A program made the translations under genes and the position numbers. This document shows positions 24,413 through 36,172 of a stretch of DNA of 64,000 bases, piece after piece. The notes under the pieces are model-generated. The model searched no databases. It was not told where the DNA came from and saw only the letters and a program-made list of their open reading frames with translations. Each line of letters starts with the position of its first letter. The first letter of the stretch is position 1. Origin of the DNA: Chamaecrista fasciculata (Eukaryota; Streptophyta; Magnoliopsida; Fabales; Fabaceae); contig QANZ01036439.1 of the NCBI GenBank assembly GCA_003254925.1, positions 95,148 through 159,147 on the forward strand, read 5' to 3'.

Positions 24413-25230
24413 AAGAAAGATATGTTTTTCCTTTTCTTTTAGTAGATATACTATATTCAAATATATGATTGAGCTCAACATGGAAGAAAAGACTTTGAAG
24501 ATTCTTCACTCACAGCAAGAAGGTGATGTGTTGTCTCTCCTTTATAACTTTGAGTTTTTCTTTATCGGTAGAAAATGTTGTAGATCTGAAAAAATGTTTT
24601 ATCTTCTGGTTTTATATAAGAAATTTTATTTGAGATCTTAAATTTTTAAGATCTAAGATATTTTTCCATATTTTATGTATTTACACTGTTAAATATGTGC
24701 CTTAATGTTGCGTGATGTATAGACCCTGTCGCAGGAAAGATATGGTTTTCCTTTTCTTTTTGGAGATCTAGAACATTCATATCTATGATCAAAGCTTAAT
24801 AAACTTGAAAGAGAAAAGGCTTAAAATATTCTTACATCAAGGGGGGAAGATGGTATGTCGCCTCTCCTTTATAACTTAAATTTTTCTTTATCAGTACGAA
24901 ATGTTGTGGATCTAATTAAATAAAATGATGTATGTCTTTTGATTTTATAAAGGAGATTTGGTTCTAAATCTTAATTTCTTATATTGATGATTTTTTTTTC
25001 TCTTATGTGTTATTTTTGCACTGTTAAATTTATGCATCGCTTTTCATTGATGTACAACTAAGGAAAAATACTTTTTTCTTTTCCTTTTTTGTTATATACA
25101 ACATTCAAATCCGTGATCAGAGCTAAACTTGGAAGGGAAATGATTTAAAAGATTCTTTCCTTAGAGAGAAAGATGGTCTATTGCCTCTCCTTCATATCTT
25201 TGAGTTTTTCTATATTTTTGAAGATATAAT
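24413..25230. repeat. Three degenerate tandem units of about 325 bp
   Basis: Units start near 24413, 24734 and 25062. Each opens with a variant of GGAAAGATATGTTTTTCC, then an ACATTCAAAT-type phrase, ATGATCAAAGCT, CTTGGAAG and CCTCTCCTTTATAACTTTGAG. Period 321 and 328 bp. Copy A has only the first unit. Confidence 0.75.
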
Positions 25231-28089
25231 ATATATATACACACATATATAAATGTTTTTATTTTATTATATATAGAAGATAGAAGATTTGATTCTAAAT
25301 CTTAATTTTCATAGGTTTAGAATTTTTTCTACTACGTGTTATATTTATGTCTTATTATTCATTCATACATTTCTTGTCTGTCTTCAAATTGAATTCAATG
25401 ATCATAAATTTTGCTTATGTTCTCAAGTATTCTCTTTTTGTAGGTGCATTTTTTTCTTTCTTTCGCGATCCACAACAATTATATTTTGAGGGGTTCAGGT
25501 GAAGTAAAATGGCAGCCATAATCTATATAGTTATTTTCAATATGTTAAATATGAATGGTTTTAATACTTCCTTTGAGAAAATGTTGATAATTTGATATAA
25601 ACAAAAGGTCTACTAATTTAAAGCATGTCAAATGTTGAACTGCGCGTTAACATGGAATGGTATGAAATACTTAATGGAATACTTAAATTGTCTATTCTCC
25701 CCCTTCAACACTTGTCTTTCAAGCCAGAATTCCAAGGTCAATTTTGTCTCATTGCATATCAAATTAACGTGTTTTTCAAACAAGTCCTTAATATCATCAT
25801 CAAATATAACATCTTGTTGAAGCTCATTGCTTTGGTTCTCTAGAGGAATAATAAGAATATTTTTTGTAGCACTAGTCCTGTTTTGTTTCTTTATCTCAAC
25901 GCTTGACTTTTAGATTAACACCATTAGAATCACCATCTTTAGTTTAGCATCTTTGGAAACCCTTAAACTCAATTCACCCAATATCACATCATGTTATAGA
26001 GACTTTGATGGTTCATTAAGTCCCAAAGGAGGAGGGCAATCCATAATCCAATTTTGCTTTCCACATAAGTACAATTCAAGTTATCATATGTAGTAAGAAT
26101 ATGAATGTTGACGTGGTTGGTTTCTCTATTGAAAAAAAAGATTCTAGTCTTTATATTTCACATCATAATAATCATTATCACAATGATTGAATTCGAGAAA
26201 TTATATTTATCTTGTTTCAAATACGGTATTTGAAATTATGTGTTACTCTTCAGGAATTATTTCTATATCCGGTTGGGACCTCTCGAAAAAAGTTCAATTC
26301 ATATATTTATCTTATTTTAAGTCTGAATCCAAATTCGAAATTAAGAGTTTTTTAACAAAATAAAAAGTTCAAGAATTCTTCATAAATTATAGATGTCTTC
26401 TATTCATCCATTTTTAAATATCTAGATAAATACTAATTTCATTTGAATTGGTTAAGGTTATAAAGACGATAAAATTGTCCTACAATGCATATATTTTAAG
26501 AAATTAAATTTCCACCACAATTACTAAAATATAGTAGGACTTTATATATTAATTTTAATAAAAAAATTAAGAATATATATACTCATCAATCATGCATAAT
26601 GAATGAATGAAAGAAGTGACATGCATATAAATTAAGTAGGTCAGTTGTTCGATTAGCAGAAAGAATTGTTAAGTGATTGTGATGACGAGAGGCAAAACCA
26701 GAAGAGAGTGAAGGATTAATATTACGTGTCGTGCTTGCAAAACTTGTGGTTATTAATATTAATATAAGTTTGTTATGAGAGTGTTCAGCTTCAACAGGAT
26801 AAACATTTGGAGCTTTCGTACATATTATTTAGCCTTTCAATTAATTTTTAGTATTTATTGTGTTTTTGATGCTAACATAACATCTTTTGTACGTTTCAAA
26901 TTGTTAGTGATATTTCGTTTTCACAAACCACACACACGCACAATATAATATACATACATACATATATATATGTGTGTATTAAAACTCATCTAATTTAAGT
27001 GACAGAGACATATATGTGGGTATATATGACAAATAATCCCCATGATACAAATGTGAATATATCATGCTGAGGGATTGATGATGCATTGCACGCATGGATT
27101 TTATTTTCTTAATAATATATAGTTAGAGATATTATTTTTAAATATGGTGGTATCGTCATGGATGATTCATTATATCCATATGCATGATTTCTCACATTAA
27201 TTGTTGAGTGCCCTTAAAAATAATTGAATCTAAATTACTTAATGAAAAGCATTTCCTCACTCTACAAAAAATTAAAGAAAACCGATGCAATTACATTAAC
27301 CACACCACTAATTTGGAGTCTTTAACGGCAGTTTATTAAAAGAATATCTCATTGGAGAGTTTAATCATTAATGCCACAACTATTAGTAAATTGGAGTGGT
27401 TAATGTGAATTACATAAACCCTCTTATTGTCATGGTTTCCTCTTAATTATTTTTGTCATCTTTGTCTATGATTGTTTTAGATTGATATTCTGTTTGTACA
27501 ACCATCATCGTTCGATTTGTAAGATTCCATCGTCGCTCAATCTCTTAAATTAAAAGTTTAAACAATAGTTAACCAATGTATTTCATCTTTTCCTAGCGGT
27601 TTATTAATACAATTTTTATCTAGACAATTAGATTGTGATAATTTTTTTATATATCCGTTTATTAATTAATTTAATTAACTCATGTCAATTCTCCCAAACA
27701 GTGTGAATTGCTGACTTAATGATGGTTAATTACAAAATAGTCCTTGTTACAAATGGAATTTTGGTAATAGTGTAAATACATGGACTGTGGATTATATATA
27801 TATATATATATATGCATAGTTTGATAAAGACTAACTCCATAACTGAAGATTTTTCCATTGTTACAAGTGATAAGTCAACACTAATAAGGTCAATATCTTA
27901 TTATCCTTCACTTCAAGAAATTTACCCATCTCTCTCTCTCTTAAATTCTATCATATTCAAGATAATGACCAATAATATTTAACATTAATATGTATACTAA
28001 GTGTTTGACATTTTTTTGTAATCAATTTCAAAATTATATATTAAAATTTATATTTATTTTTAAAATGCAACATTCTAATATTTATTATC
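25231..28089. other. AT-rich intergenic DNA
   Basis: No gene is supported. On the - strand 25620-26100 has a patchwork of short open stretches that might be a dead gene, but no family is recognised. TA/GT tracts lie at 26940-26980 and 27796-27816. A unit resembling the dispersed TCTCTCTCATTTCAA repeat is faint at 26215-26345. Confidence 0.4.
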
Positions 28090-28270
28090 GAGTAAACTCC
28101 CAAACTGGTCCCCAAATTATTGGGTCGCTGACAGATTGGTCCCTGATTTATGAAAATTGACAAATAGGTCCCCGAATTTTACTAACGTTAGTCAAATTGG
28201 TCCCTGAAGCCGTTAACTGCTGACGTGGCACGTTAAGTGCCACGTCAGCAGTTGGAAAACTAAAAAAAAA
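28090..28270. mobile_element. Terminal part of a Mutator-type element, cut by the gap
   Basis: Begins GAGTAAACTCCCAAACTGG and repeats GGTCCC phrases, the same family as the MITE at 38453-38731. At 28215-28253 lies a perfect palindrome with 17-bp arms (AACTGCTGACGTGGCAC) and a 5-base loop. The rest is inside the N run. Confidence 0.8.
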
Positions 28271-29217
28271 NNNNNNNNNNNNNNNNNNNNNNNNNNNNNN
28301 NNNNNNNNNNNNNNNNNNNNNNNNNNNNNNNNNNNNNNNNNNNNNNNNNNNNNNNNNNNNNNNNNNNNNNNNNNNNNNNNNNNNNNNNNNNNNNNNNNNN
28401 NNNNNNNNNNNNNNNNNNNNNNNNNNNNNNNNNNNNNNNNNNNNNNNNNNNNNNNNNNNNNNNNNNNNNNNNNNNNNNNNNNNNNNNNNNNNNNNNNNNN
28501 NNNNNNNNNNNNNNNNNNNNNNNNNNNNNNNNNNNNNNNNNNNNNNNNNNNNNNNNNNNNNNNNNNNNNNNNNNNNNNNNNNNNNNNNNNNNNNNNNNNN
28601 NNNNNNNNNNNNNNNNNNNNNNNNNNNNNNNNNNNNNNNNNNNNNNNNNNNNNNNNNNNNNNNNNNNNNNNNNNNNNNNNNNNNNNNNNNNNNNNNNNNN
28701 NNNNNNNNNNNNNNNNNNNNNNNNNNNNNNNNNNNNNNNNNNNNNNNNNNNNNNNNNNNNNNNNNNNNNNNNNNNNNNNNNNNNNNNNNNNNNNNNNNNN
28801 NNNNNNNNNNNNNNNNNNNNNNNNNNNNNNNNNNNNNNNNNNNNNNNNNNNNNNNNNNNNNNNNNNNNNNNNNNNNNNNNNNNNNNNNNNNNNNNNNNNN
28901 NNNNNNNNNNNNNNNNNNNNNNNNNNNNNNNNNNNNNNNNNNNNNNNNNNNNNNNNNNNNNNNNNNNNNNNNNNNNNNNNNNNNNNNNNNNNNNNNNNNN
29001 NNNNNNNNNNNNNNNNNNNNNNNNNNNNNNNNNNNNNNNNNNNNNNNNNNNNNNNNNNNNNNNNNNNNNNNNNNNNNNNNNNNNNNNNNNNNNNNNNNNN
29101 NNNNNNNNNNNNNNNNNNNNNNNNNNNNNNNNNNNNNNNNNNNNNNNNNNNNNNNNNNNNNNNNNNNNNNNNNNNNNNNNNNNNNNNNNNNNNNNNNNNN
29201 NNNNNNNNNNNNNNNNN
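28271..29217. other. Assembly gap (947 N)
   Basis: Unknown bases, flanked by poly-A on both sides. Probably the body of the Mutator-type element that starts at 28090. Confidence 0.99.
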
Positions 29218-29457
29218 AAAAAAAAAGTGTAAATATTGAAGTACGAAGTCAAGAGGAAGAAGAAAAAGAAGTAACAAGAAAAAGTATGATAAGATCATTT
29301 ACTTGATGGACGTAGTTTCAATACCTGCTACAGCTTCTATTCAAGTTTCAACCATAGGTTACAAATAATTAAATATAACCTTAAATGAGTTATAAAAATA
29401 TTATTCATTTAGAGATTTTGAGAGTCATACACATCCATCTTAATATAATATTTTATA

Positions 29458-30619
29458 GGCTTAAGTGCACTTTTGGTCCCAATACTATGACTAAGGTTTC
29501 AATTTGGTCCCATAACTATTTTTGTTGCAGATTTGGTCCCAAACCTTCGCAAAAAGTTTCACCGTTAGTCCCCTGGTCACTTCCGTCCAATTTCCGCCGT
29601 TAATTGTGACGTGGCAGTCTGACTGGGATGCTGACGTGGCAAAATCAAATGAGATGGAGTAAGTTAGGATCAATATGTAACATTTCATAACTTCTCTGGA
29701 CTGAACGCATAATTAGGACCAAAATATTTTTTCCATTCTCAACCAAACAGAATCGCTGGCTTCGCCTCCCCACTTTTTCGACTCTTCAACATCAATCCAA
29801 CACCTCCTTCGTCGGCACCAATGGCTTCTTCATCACCGCCCCCAAATTCTGCTACACTCAAACCCTAAACCCCCTTTGGCACCCCACGCCGCCGCTTCAT
29901 TTCCCGCGAACAAACCCTCTTCTCGCTGTCTTTGACGGCGACGAGGGGTCCGATTCGCCTAGATTCATCGTCGTTGGCGGCGTGAAATTCATCGGGAAAT
30001 TCATCGCCTAGGAGCCAATCGGCGAAAATGTAATCGCGGCGAGTGACGATGGTGAGAATGCGGTGGTCGTCGGCGTGGAGAGTGTAGGCAGAGGAACCGA
30101 TGATTATTAATTATCGGTTTTTGGGTTGTAATGTTGATGAAAGGAATACTAATCTTCTTCTTCAACATTGATTTCACAGTTTGTTTTTTCATGGATTGGA
30201 ATACAAACCCAAAAATCAAAACCTAATTTAGTCATTGGTGATGAAGAAGAAGCCATTGGTGCCGACGAAGGAGGTGTTGGATTGATGTTGAAGAGTCGAA
30301 AAAGTGGGGAGGCGAAGCCAGCGATTCTGTTTGGTTGAGAATGGAAAAAATATTTTGGTCCTAATTATGCGTTCAGTCCAGAGAAGTTATGAAATGTTAC
30401 ATATTGATCCTAACTTACTCCATCTCATTTGATTTTGCCACGTCAGCATCCCAGTCAGACTGCCACGTCACAATTAACGGCGGAAATTGGACGGAAGTGA
30501 CCAGGGGACTAACGGTGAAACTTTTTGCGAAGGTTTGGGACCAAATCTGCAACAAAAATAGTTATGGGACCAAATTGAAACCTTAGTCATAGTATTGGGA
30601 CCAAAAGTGCACTTAAGCC
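29458..30619. mobile_element. Long-TIR Mutator-like element (Pack-MULE type)
   Basis: 1162 bp, ends GGCTTAAGTGCAC, exact 9-bp target duplication TATTTTATA (29449-29457 and 30620-30628). The inverted repeats are about 375 bp and appear identical: a 65-codon frame in each arm (29491-29688 on -, 30389-30586 on +) translates to the same residues throughout. This implies recent insertion or arm conversion. The centre (29840-30235) is GC-rich and exon-like, unlike its surroundings. Stands about 0.6 kb beyond the stop of chorismate synthase. Confidence 0.95.
29865..30112 (-). pseudogene. Captured gene fragment inside the Mutator-like element
   Basis: One - strand frame is open for about 80 codons (contains YTLHADDHRILTIVTRRDYI and FADWLLGDEFPDEFHAAND) and ends at a stop at 29865-29867. 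Its C/G-rich third positions resemble exonic plant DNA. There is no ATG at the beginning. The parent gene is not recognised. Confidence 0.55.
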
Positions 30620-31253
30620 TATTTTATAACATATCATATGTATATATGTGATCGCCTATATATACAATTCATGCACTGAAAAATATTCAAGACAAAAATG
30701 ATTTTACTTAAGTTGCAAAAATTTAAGCTCAAGTTTTGTAACACCTGCCACTACAAAATATGTGTATAATTCCGCGATGTCTCAATGGCAGTTTGCCAAA
30801 GCTTCATTTTGAGTCCTTACAAAAGCTTATATAATACAAAGTAAATCTACCTTCTACCCAACTTACTAAAGCTTCATTTTCAGTTCTTACAAAAGCTTCT
30901 TCTCATTTATTGCAATACAAAGAATTTAGACCAAATAGTTTTACATTTCTTACAAGGGAACCATTAGATGGTGCTTCTTGCAGCGAGGCCATCAGGAAAC
31001 TAGGTTCACAAGCACAGAGAAGACAATGAAACAAATCTGAATCTTACACCTTACATAATCACAGGACAGCTTATGGAAAAATTAATATGTTGCTGTTATG
31101 CAAACAAACAGAGCAGGAGCAAAGAGCCTTGAGGGATAAAAAGGATGGACTTGAAGTCTCAGTAGGAAAAATCTGTCTCTCAACTAAATACTACAGACAG
31201 AACTGTAATTTAATGCAATATGTATATGATACTATGGTCCCCTTCATCTTCTT
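30620..31253. other. Downstream flank of chorismate synthase
   Basis: Presumed 3' UTR (- strand) next to the stop at 31254-31256, then AT-rich DNA to the Mutator-like element. No other feature is seen. Confidence 0.5.
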
Positions 31254-34200
31254 TCAAAAGGGTACTTCAGCTGGCTCTAATGCGGGCAGCATGGGTTCTT
31301 GCAACTCCGGGTTGACGGGAAACAGATTACATTGCGCATATTGTGCCATCAATTGGTCCACAAGCACCAAAGCTACCATGGCTTCCACCATGGGTACGGC
31401 TGCATTACCAGTCCATCAAACAATATATTAGAAATTTTCCTTTTCCCTAATCAAAGGGCAGGCAAACTAAATGTAAAAAAATGTGTCATGTTAGAAACAA
31501 CTTGGGGAAAACTACTTATTCATTTGACTGTTAACTGTCTAGGTGGAGGTGAAAAGTTATGCGAGTGTAATACATTAACTTGCCCATTAAGATTTAAGAC
31601 TAAGTGGTAACTCCACCTTTCAGGAAAATCTATCAGAGAAACTTCCATGGATTGTTTTTATTACAATTACAAAATTTTAGAAAAAAGAAAGAAAAAGCAT
31701 AAAATTAAGGTGGAGATTGATTAACAGCAGTTCAGGGGCGACATGACAAACTGTTTTTTACCTCTTGGGACAACACAAGGATCATGGCGTCCGCGGGCTA
31801 TTAGGTCTGTCTCTTTCTTGTCTCTTGTCACTGTATGCTGCTTTTTCTGCCCAAATGACACGTTATGTTACTATTCATGTCAAATGTTTAGGACAGTACA
31901 GTAATATATGGATCATACAACCTGATCATCTGAACATACAAAAAGGAAAAAGGGATAGTGGGAGCTTATTTTTCTACTCATCTATTGTTTAATACCATAT
32001 ATCAAACAAAAACATATTATACAAGATCCCAAACTTCCAAGTAAAAGCTAGCTTTTGAGGAAGGTGACCCAAGTGGGATAAGATATGCACATAAACACAC
32101 ACACACACACAAAAGAGAGAGATTAGGCTTACTCCAATAGTAGATGTTGGCTTAAAAGCTATTCTCATATTTATGATCTCCCCATTGGAAATTCCACCCT
32201 GATAATCAATACAGAAAATTTTAATAAGCTTAAATTATTACATGATCATCATACTACACCTCAAGAAACAACTCATTTGAAATTATAAAGCAGAACAACA
32301 CCTGAATACCACCAGAGCGATTAGTTCTTGTCCTCATTTTTCCATGTTCATCTATATAAAACTCATCATTGTGCTCACTACCAGTCAAGAAAGTACCTGT
32401 AATAATTTCATCAAGCAATGAAAGTTCAGAAGATAGTAAGACACAAGTAAAAGGAATTAGATCAGATCAATCTGTAAACTTAAAAAGTACAAAGGAAATT
32501 AGAAAGAAAATTGCAATACCTGCAAACCCACTACCGAACTGGAAGCCCTTGGTTGCAGGCAATGACATAGCAGCTTTAGCCAGTTCAGCTTCAAGTTTGT
32601 CAAATACTGGCGAACCAAGCCCCTTTTATATAAAATAAAAGAAAACTTTAACAAAAAAACAACAACAACAATCAAAGCCTTTTCCCACTAGGTAGGGTCG
32701 GCTATATAAATCAATTAACGCCAACGTGTTCTATATTTGCACATGTCCACAGTTAGGTTATTAATGGATAGATCTTTCTGGATAGTTTCTCCAAAACTTT
32801 AACAATACAGCACAACAATTTATGACAAAGACTCAATTAGGAAGAACCCAATAAGGTATCATCCATGCAAGAATATATATACTTGAAGACAAAAAGTAAA
32901 GGAAAAAAAGGGTTAAAAGCACTGGTCTTTTCTTTTTACTCATCTATAGTTCATATTAAATAATTGGGACAGATTCCTAAATCATGCAAGTTATCAAAAT
33001 AGCAAATATTAGGGCCGAAGGACCTCCAAGAGCAGCACAGTTATAGAAGGCCATGACATCTTTCTAGAAGGACTAACAAAACATACTATACATGGAAGAA
33101 AAACTCTCAAGTTCCGGGATAATTAGGGGCACAACTTGTCCATGTACAATTTAGGCCCAATTTCCACCTTTTCTAGACTTCTCCATAAGGTTCTTAGTCA
33201 CATGCCTGAAATTTATTAATTTCAAAATCTACTATTAAGCAAGACCACAAGGGTCAAATTTCATTTTAAATTGACAAATCAATTATAATATTTCCCATTC
33301 TGCTTTAGTTATGGGCAGAACAATGATCCCAACAAAAAGTTCCTTAGCTTTTCCTGAAAACCTCCGTGCTTGTTCATCACATTTAATGTTTTAATTGTGC
33401 ATAAAATCCTGCTTGCTTATTCAATCCGCCAATTTACTTTTGCCCTTGATAAATAAAAGTGACTTACACGTGGGCAGTTCCTCACAATGCATGTTACAAC
33501 ACCACCAACAGAATCACCTTTCACCCGGACAGCATCAATTGCAGCAATCATCTTCTCTGCATATTCAGGATCTGGGCATCGGACAATGTTGTTCTCAATC
33601 TGGAAACATCTCAAACAAGTAGCAAACAGTCAGAGTTGAAATACTGCTAATAATATGTTCAATGCAATATTGATCAGCCAATATTAACTTGGATAAAAAG
33701 CAAATGTCCTTAATGCCCGGAAGGGTGGGATGGATGACTATGAGTTTCATTAATAATAACGGTTATCAAACATCATTTTCGTCCTGACTGGAGGAATATA
33801 CATTAAGTCTGTTTGGGTTTGGGATTACTGTCATAGAAATTAGCTTGGAGAGAACCAGTTTTGTGAGAAAATCTTTTGAAAACTTTATTTTGCAGAAATT
33901 ATATCTCACGAAGTGTCATCTAAAATGAGATGCAAGTGAGTTTTTCTTTGTGCTTGATATTATTATTTTGATGCTAAATTACATTCATATGTTCTGCTCC
34001 AATTGACCAATATTAGGAACAATCATTTAATGTGTAAATAATGCATGGTGGAATAACTTCTAACAGAACCAGAAGAATCAATTTTGTAAAAATTTGATTT
34101 TGCTTCATTTACAGAAACACAACAACAACAACAATCAAAGCCTTTTCCCACTAGGTGGGGTCGGCTATATGGATCAACTGACGCCAATGTGTTCTATCCT

Positions 34201-36127
34201 TGCACATTTCCAGAAACAAAATCACAAAAAACATTACTCATTCAAATAAGAAGAATCACTTTCACAGGTTTACAAAAGCAATGTTTATTTAAAAATAATA
34301 ATAATAATAATCTCAAACAGAACACAATTTCAAATTCTTCTTAGGAAGTGCAGGAAAAAGCAGGAAGCAAAATCAAAAAAGGATTACAAGTGACTCCAGA
34401 TTCAAACAAAGAGTATACCATTAATAAGCTTAAAATTTCATAATTTATCATCACTTGAAAGCATATCTATTGGTTATCAGAAGACCACAATTTGATCAAA
34501 TGTATAAGAAACACAAGCTAAACACAAAATCCTTAAACGTTTCAAACAAGGGAACTCTGATTAGTTCCTGAAAACATAGCACAGCCAGAGGTTTCAGTAG
34601 TTCCATCCAGTAGACCAGTTCATTTAAGCTATATTTCCATAAGTTTAACTCTTTCTTTACTACACTGTGCACTCAGAGAGACACCTACTTAAAAGTACTC
34701 CATACAGGCTAAAATTTATTAAGAGTATTCCAGATAGTGAATGCAACTTTTGCTCCTTTCTTACATTAATAAAAATAAGGGGCCTTGATTCAAGGTCTGT
34801 CAAATCACTAACCATCCACATATCCATAAAAATCGTAGAGAAAGAATAAGAATATCAAAATGAATATTGTCATATTGACTTAAATACCTGATCAAGTGTA
34901 AGAGTGTCATGATCAATTAGATCCTCAGGAAGAACAATCTTGTGCACTTGAGAAACATAGGCAAGAACCTGAGTCATAAGAAACCTTTAGCCAAGGATTC
35001 TGCTAAAACAAATTGACAATTAAAGATAGAAAAAGCTTAAAGGAGACAAGCAAATAATTATAGGCCAACCTAGCAGTGTAAAAGCTTGTTCTGATTCAAA
35101 ACATCATTTTATTCAGAAGAATAAAAACTTGCATTATGTGAATAAAAATGAATTATGCTGATATAAGAGGAAATACTATTAATGAGAAATGTGGCAAAAA
35201 TAAGGCCCTGGCAAGTATTAATTTAGTTTCTATAAATAAATCTTCATCGACAGGGAATAAATAAAAGAATAAAAAATTTTAACATACAAAAGCTTTACCA
35301 TTTTCTGGTCATAAATTCCAACCAAAAATTAAAGAAATACAGTTCCAAATTCATTAAATACAACAGAAGAAAATTCATGTAACTAAAGTCACAGGTATAG
35401 TAGCTAAGCATGTCATGCCAATAAATCCAAAATTTGCCTCAGTAGGGGATCTTCCCCAAGCCTAACAGTGGAAGCTTTTAAAGGCAAAAGTCTTCTGATT
35501 CAGTCACATACAATAAGATAGTCCTGGTTTGATTGTGGCATTTTACACTAAATGCTCCTCAGAGTGTTTCCAAAGTCGACTTTTAATACTGCCAACGTAG
35601 TTTCTTATAGGACAATGCCTTATTTATTCCATTTGTTTCTTTTTGAATCACAAGGGGAAAAAATTGCAAGAGTAACCAACTTAACATATGAATAAGAAAA
35701 CTGAAAAGCCAATAAGTGCCTTGATGAATCTACCCTTTGTCAATAAAAATCCAGACTACATTTTACATGAGAACTCTAGCTCAATCACATGCACAAGCAA
35801 CAAACCTCAGTTCCTGCAAACTCCTTAAGGATTTTCTTAGCAACAGCACCAGAAGCAACCCTTCCGATGGTTTCCCTTGCAGAAGATCTACCACCACCCT
35901 AAGACATGAGTTTGGATGTATGAGAATTGTTAAATTCCATGAATCAAAAACACTTCATTCAGTAGGATAATGACATAAAATGCCACTCATTTCATGACAA
36001 TGTATTGCAAAAGTCAGTACCTGCACTGATCTGACACCATACTTCATGTCATAAGTTGCATCTGCATGTGAAGGTCTATAAGCTAACGACATCTCACTAT
36101 AATCCTGAAAAACAAATGACAATGATT

Positions 36128-36172
<45 letters not shown>

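Larger units (their letters stand above)
21867..24693. repeat. Segmental duplication, copy D, with fold-back 21867-22670
   Basis: The left part (fold-back and following DNA to about 23177) matches copies B and C; the right part matches copy A. Carries a private solo LTR (22837-23008) and the SINE shared with A. After about 24300 it reads like a gene leader (TAGGGTTTTCC, TTTTGTAGGTATG) but no coding exon is evident. Confidence 0.85.

Noticed and set aside
25620..26100. Possible dead gene on the - strand next to copy D
   Set aside because: Only short open stretches in changing frames; no family motif could be recognised, and an EIL C-terminus could not be supported.
29491..30586. Two identical 65-residue proteins in opposite orientation
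   Set aside because: They are translations of the inverted terminal repeats of a Mutator-like element, not genes.
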